From Anaerotignum lactatifermentans DSM 14214 (GTDB lineage: Bacteria > Bacillota > Clostridia > Lachnospirales > Anaerotignaceae), in the NCBI RefSeq assembly GCF_900142265.1, contig NZ_FRAH01000016.1, positions 1 to 53,320 on the forward strand: a stretch of DNA of 53,320 bases, in the 5' to 3' direction. The position numbers and the translations under genes were made by a program. The notes under the pieces are model-generated. The model ran no database searches. It was not told the DNA's origin and saw only the letters and a list, made by a program, of their open reading frames with translations. Below are positions 42,027 through 49,855 of the stretch, in pieces (the stretch's first letter is position 1; each line of letters begins with the position of its first letter).

Positions 42027-43118
42027 TTATTTCTTTTGCTGTAATTCATATAAATCCAAAATTGCCACTGCCATTGCCGCCTCTACGCAAGGCACCGCTC
42101 TGGGCACGATACAAGGATCATGACGCCCAATGACACGAACTGTCTCGTTCTGTCCTGATTCCATACCAATGGTATTCTGTTCTCTGGAGATAGACGGCGT
42201 GGGCTTAAATGCCGCTCTGAGTACCAATGGCATACCACTGGAAATGCCGCCCAAAGAACCGCCGTGGTGATTGGTGGTGGTTTTTACATTGCCATTTTCA
42301 TCAAAGTAAAATGGGTCGTTATTTTCTGAACCAAACAGCGCTGCCACACCAAAACCATCGCCAAATTCCACACCTTTCACTGCGGGAATGGCATATAAAA
42401 TGGAAGCCAGCTTGCTTTCCAGTCCATCAAACATCGGCTCGCCCAAGCCAACGGGAAGCCCTACCACTGCCGCTTCCACCACACCGCCGACGGAATCCTG
42501 ATTCAGCCGTGCGTCCTCAATGATTTCCTGCATCCGCAGACCAGCTTCATCGGAAAAAACAGGGAATGTTTTTGCTGTCACTGCCGCCAGTTCTTCCGCT
42601 GTGATTTCCACCGGATTCATAGGTGTATCGGCAATGCCGTGAATGGAATGGATATGAGCACCAAAGTGAATGCCCTTTCTTTCCAGAATCTGCATACATA
42701 CCGCCCCAGCAAAGCAAAGGGGTGCTGTTAATCTGCCGGAAAAATGCCCGCCGCCTCGATAATCCTGAAAACCACCGTATTTTACAGCCGCCGTATAGTC
42801 CGCATGACCGGGGCGGGGGGTTTTCACCAGATTGCTGTAATCTTTGGAATGGGCGTTTGTATTATGTATCATGGCGCATAATGGCGCGCCGCAAGTTTTT
42901 CCTTCAAATAAACCGGACACCACTTCCGGGACATCTCCCTCTTTTCTTGTGGTGGAATATTTATGCTGACCGGGTGCCCGCCGTTTCATAAACGCCTGCA
43001 CCTTTTCCAGATCAATTTCTTCTCCTGCCGGCAGTCCGTCAATGACTACCCCAATGGCTTCGGAATGGGACTGTCCAAAAATAGAAATCTTGATTCGTTC
43101 TCCAAAATTAGAGGACAT
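42027..43118 (-). CDS. aroC: Chorismate synthase
   Basis: An FMN-dependent enzyme that makes chorismate from EPSP. It is 363 aa. Family signatures are FGQSHSEAIGVVIDGLPAG, RRAPGQHKYSTTRKE, RPGHADYTAAVKYGGFQDYRGGGHFSGR, and RHDPCIVPRAVPC at the C-terminus. The ATG at 43118 lies inside the end of aroA (11-base overlap), with its AGGAGG also in aroA, so translation is coupled. Confidence 0.96.
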   Translation of the reverse strand: MSSNFGERIKISIFGQSHSEAIGVVIDGLPAGEEIDLEKVQAFMKRRAPGQHKYSTTRKEGDVPEVVSGLFEGKTCGAPLCAMIHNTNAHSKDYSNLVKTPRPGHADYTAAVKYGGFQDYRGGGHFSGRLTAPLCFAGAVCMQILERKGIHFGAHIHSIHGIADTPMNPVEITAEELAAVTAKTFPVFSDEAGLRMQEIIEDARLNQDSVGGVVEAAVVGLPVGLGEPMFDGLESKLASILYAIPAVKGVEFGDGFGVAALFGSENNDPFYFDENGNVKTTTNHHGGSLGGISSGMPLVLRAAFKPTPSISREQNTIGMESGQNETVRVIGRHDPCIVPRAVPCVEAAMAVAILDLYELQQKK

Positions 43119-44373
43119 CTGCGCCACCTCCTAAACGAATAAATTCTGCAAAAAATGCCGGATAAGACTTTGCCACAGCTTCCGCGCCTTCAATGACGGC
43201 TTCTCTGCCCAGCAAAGCCGCCCCCACTGCCGCCGACATAACGATTCGGTGATCGCCGTAAGCATCTATACGAATTTCTCCTTGTGGTTCTGTCAATTTC
43301 CCGCCATGGATAACTAGACCGTCCTGTTTTTCCTCCACTGGAACACCCAGCCCCTTCAAACAGTCTGCCATAGCCGCCAGGCGGTCACTTTCTTTGATGC
43401 GCAGTCTGCCAGCATTTCGAATTTCTGTTTTTCCTTCTGCCGCCGCTGCCGCCATACACAATATGGGTACCAGATCTGGAATCTGTGCCGCATCAATGAC
43501 GCAGCCTTTCAGTTTTCCATGAGAAACTGTTACTCGATCTCCTTCCACTTCCACATGTGCTCCAAACTGTTTCAATATATCTAAAATGGCTTTATCTCCT
43601 TGGGGAGAGTCCATTTGTAGTCCACAACATGTCACCGGCTGACCCATGGCACCGGCTGTAAGCCAAAAAGCACCATTAGACCAGTCGCCGTCTGCCTGCA
43701 TCACACCAGGGGAATGGTACTGCTGACCACCGGGAATAGAAAATCCCCTTTTCCCTTCCTCCACTTCAATACCGAAGCGTTTGAGAGTATGCAGTGTCAT
43801 ATCAATATATCCACGGGATTCCACTTCTGTGGTCAATACGATTTCACTATCTTCTTCTAATAAAGGCAATGCAAAAAGCAATCCCGTGATAAACTGAGAA
43901 CTTACATTGCCCGGCAGAGAAAAGGTACCGCCTTTGAGCTGCCCGTGCATCTCCAAAGGCAATTGGTCATTGCTGACGAAGCAGCCATGTTCTCTCAGCA
44001 ATTCTGTCAGGATACCGATGGGACGCTGGGGCAATCTGCCCTTTCCCTCCACCAGTACATTTCTGCCCAATGCCGCCGCCACTGGCAGCAAAAAACGCAA
44101 GGTAGAGCCGCTTTCTCTGCAATCCATCACAGCCAGTTCTTCTTTTTTCTCCACTGGGAACACTTTGATATTATCTCCCTGCCGGAGAAAATCTGCTCCC
44201 AATGCCTGCAAACACTGAAGGGTGGCTTCCAAATCCTCGGAGCTGCCGTTAAGCACCATTTCTGTTGGCTGATCTGCCAGCGCCGCACCAATGAACAGGC
44301 GATGGGCATCAGACTTGGAGGAAATCATCTGCACCGTTCCCCTCAGAGCTCCTCTGGATATTTTGATGTTCAT
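43108..44373 (-). CDS. aroA: 3-phosphoshikimate 1-carboxyvinyltransferase (EPSP synthase)
   Basis: A 421-aa enzyme joining shikimate 3-phosphate and PEP. Visible signatures are SSKSDAHRLFIGAALA (substrate-binding Lys/Ser/Arg), MDCRESGSTLRFLLPVAAALG, LPQRPIGIL and LRIKESDRLAAMADCL. The loop between Arg and Pro in the PEP site reads GRLPQRPIG. It overlaps aroC and lies 12 bp after aroB. Confidence 0.96.
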   Translation of the reverse strand: MNIKISRGALRGTVQMISSKSDAHRLFIGAALADQPTEMVLNGSSEDLEATLQCLQALGADFLRQGDNIKVFPVEKKEELAVMDCRESGSTLRFLLPVAAALGRNVLVEGKGRLPQRPIGILTELLREHGCFVSNDQLPLEMHGQLKGGTFSLPGNVSSQFITGLLFALPLLEEDSEIVLTTEVESRGYIDMTLHTLKRFGIEVEEGKRGFSIPGGQQYHSPGVMQADGDWSNGAFWLTAGAMGQPVTCCGLQMDSPQGDKAILDILKQFGAHVEVEGDRVTVSHGKLKGCVIDAAQIPDLVPILCMAAAAAEGKTEIRNAGRLRIKESDRLAAMADCLKGLGVPVEEKQDGLVIHGGKLTEPQGEIRIDAYGDHRIVMSAAVGAALLGREAVIEGAEAVAKSYPAFFAEFIRLGGGADVL

Positions 44374-44385
44374 AGCCTCCCTCCT

Positions 44386-45444
44386 TTACGATTCCATAGC
44401 CATTTTTGCTAATGCTTCCACTTCTTCCACTGGTATTTTTACGATTTCACAAGCACCGATTTTCTTGGGAAATACAAAACTGATGGTTCCACCCCGGCGT
44501 TTTTTATCCCGCAGGGTTCCTTCTGCCACTTCTGCCGGAGAAAATTCGGTTTCTTTCGGCAGTTGATTCTGTTCCAATGCCTTTGCAATGGTCGCCGCTG
44601 TACCTTTCTCTGCAATACCCTTGGCTTCTGCCGCTTTGGCAATGAGATGCATCCCAATGGCAACAGCATGACCATGTGTCATTTGAAAATGGCTTTTCTG
44701 CTCAATGGCATGTCCAAAGGTATGTCCCAGATTCAACAACTGGCGTTTGCCTGTGTCAAATTCATCTTCTTCCACCACATCCCGTTTCATGGAAACGCAG
44801 GTTTCAATGATTTCTTCCAAATCCTGCCGGCAATTTCCTCCGGCAATTTTTTCAAATAATGGAGCGTCGCCAAGTACGCCATATTTCAATGCTTCCGCAA
44901 TGCCATCCGCAAAAACAACTTCCGGCAATGTCTGCAATACATCCGTATCACAGAGTACCAGTTTCGGCTGATAAAAAGCACCTGCTAGATTTTTTCCTGC
45001 TTCCAAATCCACTGCCGCTTTTCCGCCTACGGAAGAATCGATGGCTGCCAGAAATGTGGTGGGAATCTGTACAAAAGGGATGCCCCGCAGATATACTGCC
45101 GCACCAAAGCCTGCCAAATCTCCTGTCACACCGCCGCCCAGAGCCACAATCATATCTGTTCTGGTCATTTCCTCTTTTGCCAGAAATTCCAGCAAATGGC
45201 TCAGGGTATGAATGTTCTTGGATGCTTCTCCTGCGGGAAATACAAAAGTACAAACAGAAAATCCAGCTTCTGTCAAAGACTTGCGGACCGTTTCTTCATA
45301 TAAATGTACCACGGTACTGTCTGTCACAATGGCAGCTTTACAGGGAGAAATGACTTTTTTCACTGCTTCTCCCGCTTTCTGAAGGAGTCCGCTGCCAATG
45401 AGCACCTCATACGTTGCGGAAGTTTTCACTGTTACACTTCTCAT
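44386..45444 (-). CDS. aroB: 3-dehydroquinate synthase
   Basis: An NAD- and zinc-dependent enzyme that cyclises DAHP to 3-dehydroquinate. It is 352 aa. Signatures are ALGGGVTGDLAGFGAAVYLRGI, PTTFLAAIDSSVGGKAAVDLE and LNLGHTFGHAIE (metal-binding His). The ATG at 45444 follows AAGAAGGTGTGTGT; it starts about 12 bp after the tyrA stop. Confidence 0.96.
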   Translation of the reverse strand: MRSVTVKTSATYEVLIGSGLLQKAGEAVKKVISPCKAAIVTDSTVVHLYEETVRKSLTEAGFSVCTFVFPAGEASKNIHTLSHLLEFLAKEEMTRTDMIVALGGGVTGDLAGFGAAVYLRGIPFVQIPTTFLAAIDSSVGGKAAVDLEAGKNLAGAFYQPKLVLCDTDVLQTLPEVVFADGIAEALKYGVLGDAPLFEKIAGGNCRQDLEEIIETCVSMKRDVVEEDEFDTGKRQLLNLGHTFGHAIEQKSHFQMTHGHAVAIGMHLIAKAAEAKGIAEKGTAATIAKALEQNQLPKETEFSPAEVAEGTLRDKKRRGGTISFVFPKKIGACEIVKIPVEEVEALAKMAMES

Positions 45445-45456
45445 ACACACACCTTC

Positions 45457-46305
45457 TTAATCAAATTCTTTTACAACGTCAACGGCAAGGCGTTTTTCTT
45501 TCCCGTCTTTCAGCATGGCTTTCAAGGTATCTCCATCACCATTGCGGATGACCTTGCTGTAAGCCTGCAGCCGTTCCACCAGACCATCGATTTCGTCTGC
45601 CAGATAATCTTTGTTCACCAAAAACAGTTCTGTCCACATGGTTTCGTTCAGTTTTGCCACACGAGTCATATCGTGGAAACTGCCTGCGGAAAATCCCTTG
45701 AAATTGGGAGATAATTCGCTTTTGATATATGCGCTGGAAACCACATGTGCTAGCTGGGATGTGTAAGCAATCATCTGGTCATGTTCCGCGTCTGTTGCCA
45801 CCTGCATCCGTGCAAAGCCGATGCTTTTGAAAAACTGGCTCAGTCGGTCCACATCGGCAATATCTGTTCCCCGAAAAGGTGTCAGAATCATGGTCGCTCC
45901 TTCGAAAATCTTCTCACTGGAAAAGTTAAAGCCGGAACGCTCGATGCCTGCCATAGGATGAGCACCAATGAAAATGAAACCATTTTCTGCGGCGATGTCC
46001 TGCACATTCTGGCAAACCAGTCGTTTCACCCCTGCGCAGTCCACAACCATGGCGCCTTTTTTGAAATCCTTTGCATGTTGGCGCACATAATCTACGGTCG
46101 CCTGTGGATAAAGGGCAATAAGCACCAGATCGCAATCTTTGGGATTGCCGTCAACCATGAATTCATCTGCCGCTTCCAGCAGCTTTGCGCTGAGCCGTAC
46201 TGTTTCTGATGCGTCCCAGCCGATCACTGTATGTTCTGTTTTTTTGTGAATGGCTTTCGCCATGGAGCCGCCAATAAGCCCCATTCCTACAACGCCGACT
46301 TTCAT
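45457..46305 (-). CDS. tyrA: Prephenate dehydrogenase
   Basis: Converts prephenate to 4-hydroxyphenylpyruvate for tyrosine synthesis. It is 282 aa, a stand-alone dehydrogenase without a chorismate mutase or C-terminal ACT domain. The NAD(P)-binding motif is VGVVGMGLIGGSMAKAI at the N-terminus; GAHPMAGIERSGF and the His in QLAHVVSSAY are in place. The ATG at 46305 follows AGAGGTGACACAT. It lies about 30 bp after aroF. Confidence 0.95.
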   Translation of the reverse strand: MKVGVVGMGLIGGSMAKAIHKKTEHTVIGWDASETVRLSAKLLEAADEFMVDGNPKDCDLVLIALYPQATVDYVRQHAKDFKKGAMVVDCAGVKRLVCQNVQDIAAENGFIFIGAHPMAGIERSGFNFSSEKIFEGATMILTPFRGTDIADVDRLSQFFKSIGFARMQVATDAEHDQMIAYTSQLAHVVSSAYIKSELSPNFKGFSAGSFHDMTRVAKLNETMWTELFLVNKDYLADEIDGLVERLQAYSKVIRNGDGDTLKAMLKDGKEKRLAVDVVKEFD

Positions 46306-46335
46306 ATGTGTCACCTCTTTTTCTATCGTCTTCTC

Positions 46336-47352
46336 TTAATCTTCATTGTATTTGCAGGCAAAAGGTCTGATTTGGAATACAGCCTTTGCTACATCGTCAA
46401 ATGCTTCCGGTGTCAGGGACTGTGCGCCGTCACACAGTGCTCTTGCCGGGTCATTATGCACTTCAATCATGAGCCCGTCTGCCCCAGCTGCTGTTGCTGC
46501 CATTGCCATGGGTTTTACCATGTTGGAGTGTCCTAATGCATGGCTAGGGTCTACGATAACAGGCAAATGTGTCAGTTTTTTCAAAACAGGAATCGCAGAC
46601 AAATCCAGTGTATTTCTTGTTTTGGTTTCAAATGTGCGGATACCTCTTTCGCAGAGGATGACGTTTTCGTTGCCACCAGCCATGATGTATTCCGCACTCA
46701 TAAGCCATTCTTCAATGGTATTTGCCAGCCCACGTTTCAGCAGAATGGGTTTGTCGATGGTACCCAGTTCCCGCAGCAGATCAAAGTTCTGCATGTTTCT
46801 TGCCCCTACCTGAATCACATCAACGGATTCAAACATAGGCAGATGGCTGATATTCATGATTTCGGATACGATAGGCAATCCTGTTTTTGCCTTTGCTTCT
46901 TCCAGCAGTTCAATGCCTTCGCCTTTCAGACCTTGGAAAGCGTAAGGGGAAGTTCTGGGCTTAAATGCACCGCCGCGGAGCAAGCCTGCGCCGGATTTTT
47001 TCACACATTCCGCAATGTAGCACACCTGCTCTCTGGACTCTACGGAGCAAGGACCAGCAATGATTTGGAAATTGCCGCCGCCAATCTTCACGCCGCCGAT
47101 GTCCACCACCAAGTCTTCATTGTGGAATTTTCTGTTTGCATTTTTAAATGGCTCTTGTATCCGTTTTACGTTTTCTACAATGTCCAATGCTCTTACCAAA
47201 TCCATATCCACCTGAGAGGTATCCCCCACCAGACCGATGATGGTATGGGTTTTTCCAATGGAAACATGGGTTTCAATCCCCATGCTGTGAATCCACGCTT
47301 CCAAGTTTTCCAGTTGTTCCGGTTTTGTATTCTGTTTCAGTACAATAATCAT
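46336..47352 (-). CDS. aroF: 3-deoxy-7-phosphoheptulonate synthase (DAHP synthase, type I beta with N-terminal regulatory domain)
   Basis: The first step of the shikimate pathway, PEP plus erythrose 4-phosphate to DAHP. It is 338 aa. Residues 1 to about 70 form the ferredoxin/ACT-like regulatory domain seen in the Thermotoga-type enzyme (MIIVLKQNTKPEQLENLEAWI), linked to Tyr/Phe feedback. The barrel follows: IAGPCSVESREQ, LRGGAFKPRTSPYAFQG and DPSHALGHSNMVKPMA. The ATG at 47352 follows AAGGAGGTAAGTGG. It is the first gene of the operon, and an attenuator lies upstream. Confidence 0.95.
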   Translation of the reverse strand: MIIVLKQNTKPEQLENLEAWIHSMGIETHVSIGKTHTIIGLVGDTSQVDMDLVRALDIVENVKRIQEPFKNANRKFHNEDLVVDIGGVKIGGGNFQIIAGPCSVESREQVCYIAECVKKSGAGLLRGGAFKPRTSPYAFQGLKGEGIELLEEAKAKTGLPIVSEIMNISHLPMFESVDVIQVGARNMQNFDLLRELGTIDKPILLKRGLANTIEEWLMSAEYIMAGGNENVILCERGIRTFETKTRNTLDLSAIPVLKKLTHLPVIVDPSHALGHSNMVKPMAMAATAAGADGLMIEVHNDPARALCDGAQSLTPEAFDDVAKAVFQIRPFACKYNED

Positions 47353-47411
47353 TCCACTTACCTCCTTCATGATAAAACGCTTCCTTTCATCGCTGCCTAC
47401 CCTTCTTTCCT

Positions 47412-47452
47412 ACAAAAAAGAAAGACTCCGCAGCGAATTTCACTGCGAAGTC
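47412..47452 (-). terminator. Attenuator terminator upstream of aroF
   Basis: On the minus strand GACTTCGCAGTG (47441-47452) pairs with CGCTGCGGAGTC (47424-47435) as a 12-bp stem with loop AAATT, followed by TTTCTTTTTT (47414-47423). It stands between the leader peptide and aroF, so it must be bypassed for operon expression. Confidence 0.92.
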
Positions 47453-47517
47453 CTATATGTCCTTCCAAAGAAAAAAACAACAAAACGAACCGTCTTTTCC
47501 TAACAGCAAAATTCACT
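47432..47517 (-). promoter_or_regulatory. Antiterminator pairing of the aroF attenuator
   Basis: AGTGAATTTTGCTG (47504-47517), which spans the leader stop codon, can pair over 14 bp (three G-U pairs) with CAGTGAAATTCGCT (47432-47445). The second strand uses part of both arms and the loop of the terminator, so the two structures exclude each other. Confidence 0.8.
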
Positions 47518-47581
47518 TTGAATCTCTGAAAACACGGTAAAAATAAAAGTATGCAGTTGCAGCAAAATTATTTTGAATCAT
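47513..47581 (-). CDS. Phe/Tyr leader peptide of the aromatic operon
   Basis: A 22-codon open frame starting ATG at 47581 (binding site AAAGGG, about 10 nt upstream) and ending TGA at 47513-47515. Residues 10-18 read AYFYFYRVF, so three Tyr and three Phe codons fall within eight codons, with one more Phe at residue 6. It lies between the operon promoter and the attenuator terminator, and its stop codon overlaps the upstream antiterminator strand. A ribosome stalled at the Tyr/Phe run would leave that strand free; one reaching the stop would cover it. Not previously known to me in this group. Confidence 0.85.
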   Translation of the reverse strand: MIQNNFAATAYFYFYRVFRDSK

Positions 47582-47616
47582 AAATATGCAACCCTTTCGT
47601 CTGGTTATTTTTTCTC

Positions 47617-47645
47617 ATACTATCACAAAGGATTGCCGATGTAAA
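47617..47645 (-). promoter_or_regulatory. Promoter of the aromatic amino acid operon
   Basis: TTTACA (47640-47645), 17-bp spacer, TAGTAT (47617-47622). Transcription would start near 47610, about 30 nt before the leader peptide start codon. Confidence 0.75.
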
Positions 47646-47913
47646 CCCCCAATATGGAAAAAGCTGCGTTTCTATGAAACCTGTTGAAAAATCAAAAATC
47701 CTCTGCAAAAATACCGTCACTTTGCACGTCTCAGAAAAACAACTATCTTTTTATACAAAGGAATATGTTCTTTTTTGTGCATGTTTTATGGAAGATGTAT
47801 CTTGGACTCCTCTTCTCCCATTGGTCATTTTTAAGTGTTTTGCAGTGAACATCTCGGTTTTGTCCTTCTCTGACAAACGCCCCCTTTTATTTGCACTTTT
47901 CCTAAAAACAGCA
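47646..47913. other. Intergenic stretch with no recognised feature
   Basis: AT-rich sequence between the operon promoter and repeat copy 2. The short open frames here lack binding sites and family resemblance. It may hold decayed repeat sequence. Confidence 0.5.
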
Positions 47914-48118
47914 AACGGAATACCATTAGAGACATCTTCCAAAAAAATAAAGAAAGCTGAAATCTTTCTAGTACAAAGGATCTCAGCTTTCTTGTTTTTA
48001 TAGGATTTGATCAAATATGTTTTCTTCTGAAAACAGTTGTCACAACTCCCCTTAAGAAATCAACAAAAATGGAAAATGTTTATTTAAGGGAAATTGCTCT
48101 ATGTATCCCATCGTTTTT
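47914..48118. repeat. Structured repeat, copy 2 (diverged)
   Basis: It aligns along its whole length with 22887-23098. Shared blocks include ACATCTTC/GCATCTTC, AAAGAAAGC-GAAATC, AAAGGAT-TC-GCTTTCTT, TGTTTTCTTCTGAA and CTTAAGAAATCAA. The hairpins are kept by compensating changes, for example AAGAAAGCTGAAATC with GATCTCAGCTTTCTT, and CCCTTAA with TTAAGGG. The terminal repeats are degenerate. Its right end is 4 bp from the stop of the minus-strand hydrogenase gene, as copy 1 is next to valS. Confidence 0.8.
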
Positions 48119-48121
48119 ATC

Positions 48122-49855
48122 TTATTCTGATTCTCTTGGCATTTTCCATGCTGTATGGTCTGTATGGAGCAAGTGATGGGCTTTTTCTCCCAAAGGTTCA
48201 CCCAGGAAATCTTTATACAATGCCTGGATTGCCGGATTTTCATGGCTGAAACGCAGGTTTGCGATATCATCCAGGAAATACAGGTGATTTCCGCGGCATT
48301 CTGCCTGTTCCAGTCCATCTTTGATGGGCTGACCGCCGCCGCCGGCACAACCGCCTGGACAAGCCATGATTTCCACAAAGTCATAATGGGCTTTGCCTTT
48401 CCGCAGAGCTTTCACCAGTTTTCTAGCATTACCCAAACCACTGGCAACAGCCACCCGCAGGGTTTTGCCTGCCAATTCAAATTCCGCTTCTCTCCAACCT
48501 TCCTGTCCACGGACATTCTGGAAAGCATCAGGAGCCGCATTTTCGCCGTTTACCAAATAATAAGCGCTGCGCAGAGCCGCCTCCATAACACCGCCGGTCA
48601 CACCGAAAATAACGCCAGCACCCGTCGCTTCTCCAATAGGATCATCAAAAGGTGTGCTTTCCAGCAGATCAGGACGGATATGTTCCGCACGGAGCATGCG
48701 CACAAATTCTCTGGTAGTCAGTACCAGATCCACATCTCTTCCCGTTCCTGCATCGTTCATGGTAGGCAGGATATTTTCACTCTTTTTGGCAATGCAAGGC
48801 ATGATGGACACGCTGAATACATCTTCTTTTGCAATGCCCAGTTTTCCTGCGTAATAAGCCTTTACAACTGCCCCAAACATCTGCTGGGGAGATTTTGCTG
48901 TGGAAAGGCATTCCGTCATGTCGGGATACTGGCTCTTCATAAACCGTACCCACGCAGGACAGCAAGATGTGAACATGGGATACTGATGTTCTCCCTCACT
49001 CAAACGGCGCAGCAGTTCACTGCCCTCTTCCATAATGGTCAGGTCTGCCGCAAAGTCTGTATCAAAGACATAGTCTACGCCCATCATTTTCAAAGCTGTA
49101 ACAATCTTTCCAACCTCAGCTTCTTCATGAGAAAGACCCATTTCTTCCCCCCAGGAAGCCCGTACTGCAGGTGCAATCTGTACAATGACTTTTTTCTTGG
49201 GATTTGCCAATGCAGCAAAGAACTGTTCTGTGTCATCTCGTTCACTCAATGCTCCCACAGGACAGTGGGTCACGCACTGCCCGCAGAAAGAACAGTCGGA
49301 ATCCATAATACGATTGTTATAAGCGACGTCGACAGTGGTTCTGGCACCAGTACCTTCTACGTCCCAAATATGCAGATCCTGCACCTTATCACAAATCTGA
49401 ATACAGCGCATACACTTAATACATTTAGAAGCATCTCGAATCAAAGGGGAACGAGGGCTCCACTGATAAGGAGGCACCTGCATTTCATAAGGCTGACGAC
49501 GAATATCCAAATCGTTGGCAATGGTCTGCAATGTACAGTTGCCACTGCGCACACACATGGTACATTTGCTGTCATGCTGAGAAAGGATCAGTTCCACATT
49601 GGTCTTTCTGACTTCTCTAACTCTTGGGCTGTTGGTATAGACCACCATACCTTCGCTGACAACATTATTGCAGGAGGAAATGAGTTTATCAACGCCTTCC
49701 ACTTCCACCACACAAACACGGCAAGCGCCAATTTCATTGATATCTTTCAAATAACACAGGCTGGGCACATAAATGCCAGCAGCTCTTGCCGCTTCCAGAA
49801 TGGTGGTATTTTCTTTTGTCTGTACTTGTTTTCCATCTATAGTCAGATTTACCAT
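48122..49855 (-). CDS. [FeFe]-hydrogenase catalytic subunit
   Basis: A 577-aa iron-only hydrogenase, monomer core with a long Fe-S relay. Residues 1-80 are a [2Fe-2S] ferredoxin domain (SLCYL...GACRVCVVE...SSC). HDSKCTMCVRSGNC is the His-Cys3 [4Fe-4S] site. CIKCMRCIQIC and CSFCGQCVTHCPVG bind two [4Fe-4S] clusters. The H-cluster motifs are canonical: FTSCCPAW, MPCIAKKSE and EIMACPGGCAGGGGQP. The C-terminal small-subunit-like region is present. The ATG overlaps the upstream oxidoreductase gene by 7 nt. It evolves or consumes H2 with electrons passed to or from its partner. Confidence 0.94.
   Translation of the reverse strand: MVNLTIDGKQVQTKENTTILEAARAAGIYVPSLCYLKDINEIGACRVCVVEVEGVDKLISSCNNVVSEGMVVYTNSPRVREVRKTNVELILSQHDSKCTMCVRSGNCTLQTIANDLDIRRQPYEMQVPPYQWSPRSPLIRDASKCIKCMRCIQICDKVQDLHIWDVEGTGARTTVDVAYNNRIMDSDCSFCGQCVTHCPVGALSERDDTEQFFAALANPKKKVIVQIAPAVRASWGEEMGLSHEEAEVGKIVTALKMMGVDYVFDTDFAADLTIMEEGSELLRRLSEGEHQYPMFTSCCPAWVRFMKSQYPDMTECLSTAKSPQQMFGAVVKAYYAGKLGIAKEDVFSVSIMPCIAKKSENILPTMNDAGTGRDVDLVLTTREFVRMLRAEHIRPDLLESTPFDDPIGEATGAGVIFGVTGGVMEAALRSAYYLVNGENAAPDAFQNVRGQEGWREAEFELAGKTLRVAVASGLGNARKLVKALRKGKAHYDFVEIMACPGGCAGGGGQPIKDGLEQAECRGNHLYFLDDIANLRFSHENPAIQALYKDFLGEPLGEKAHHLLHTDHTAWKMPRESE

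Noticed and set aside
47674-48014. Overlapping plus and minus frames of about 90-110 codons between the aro operon and the hydrogenase
   Set aside because: They run through repeat copy 2, have no binding sites and resemble no family.
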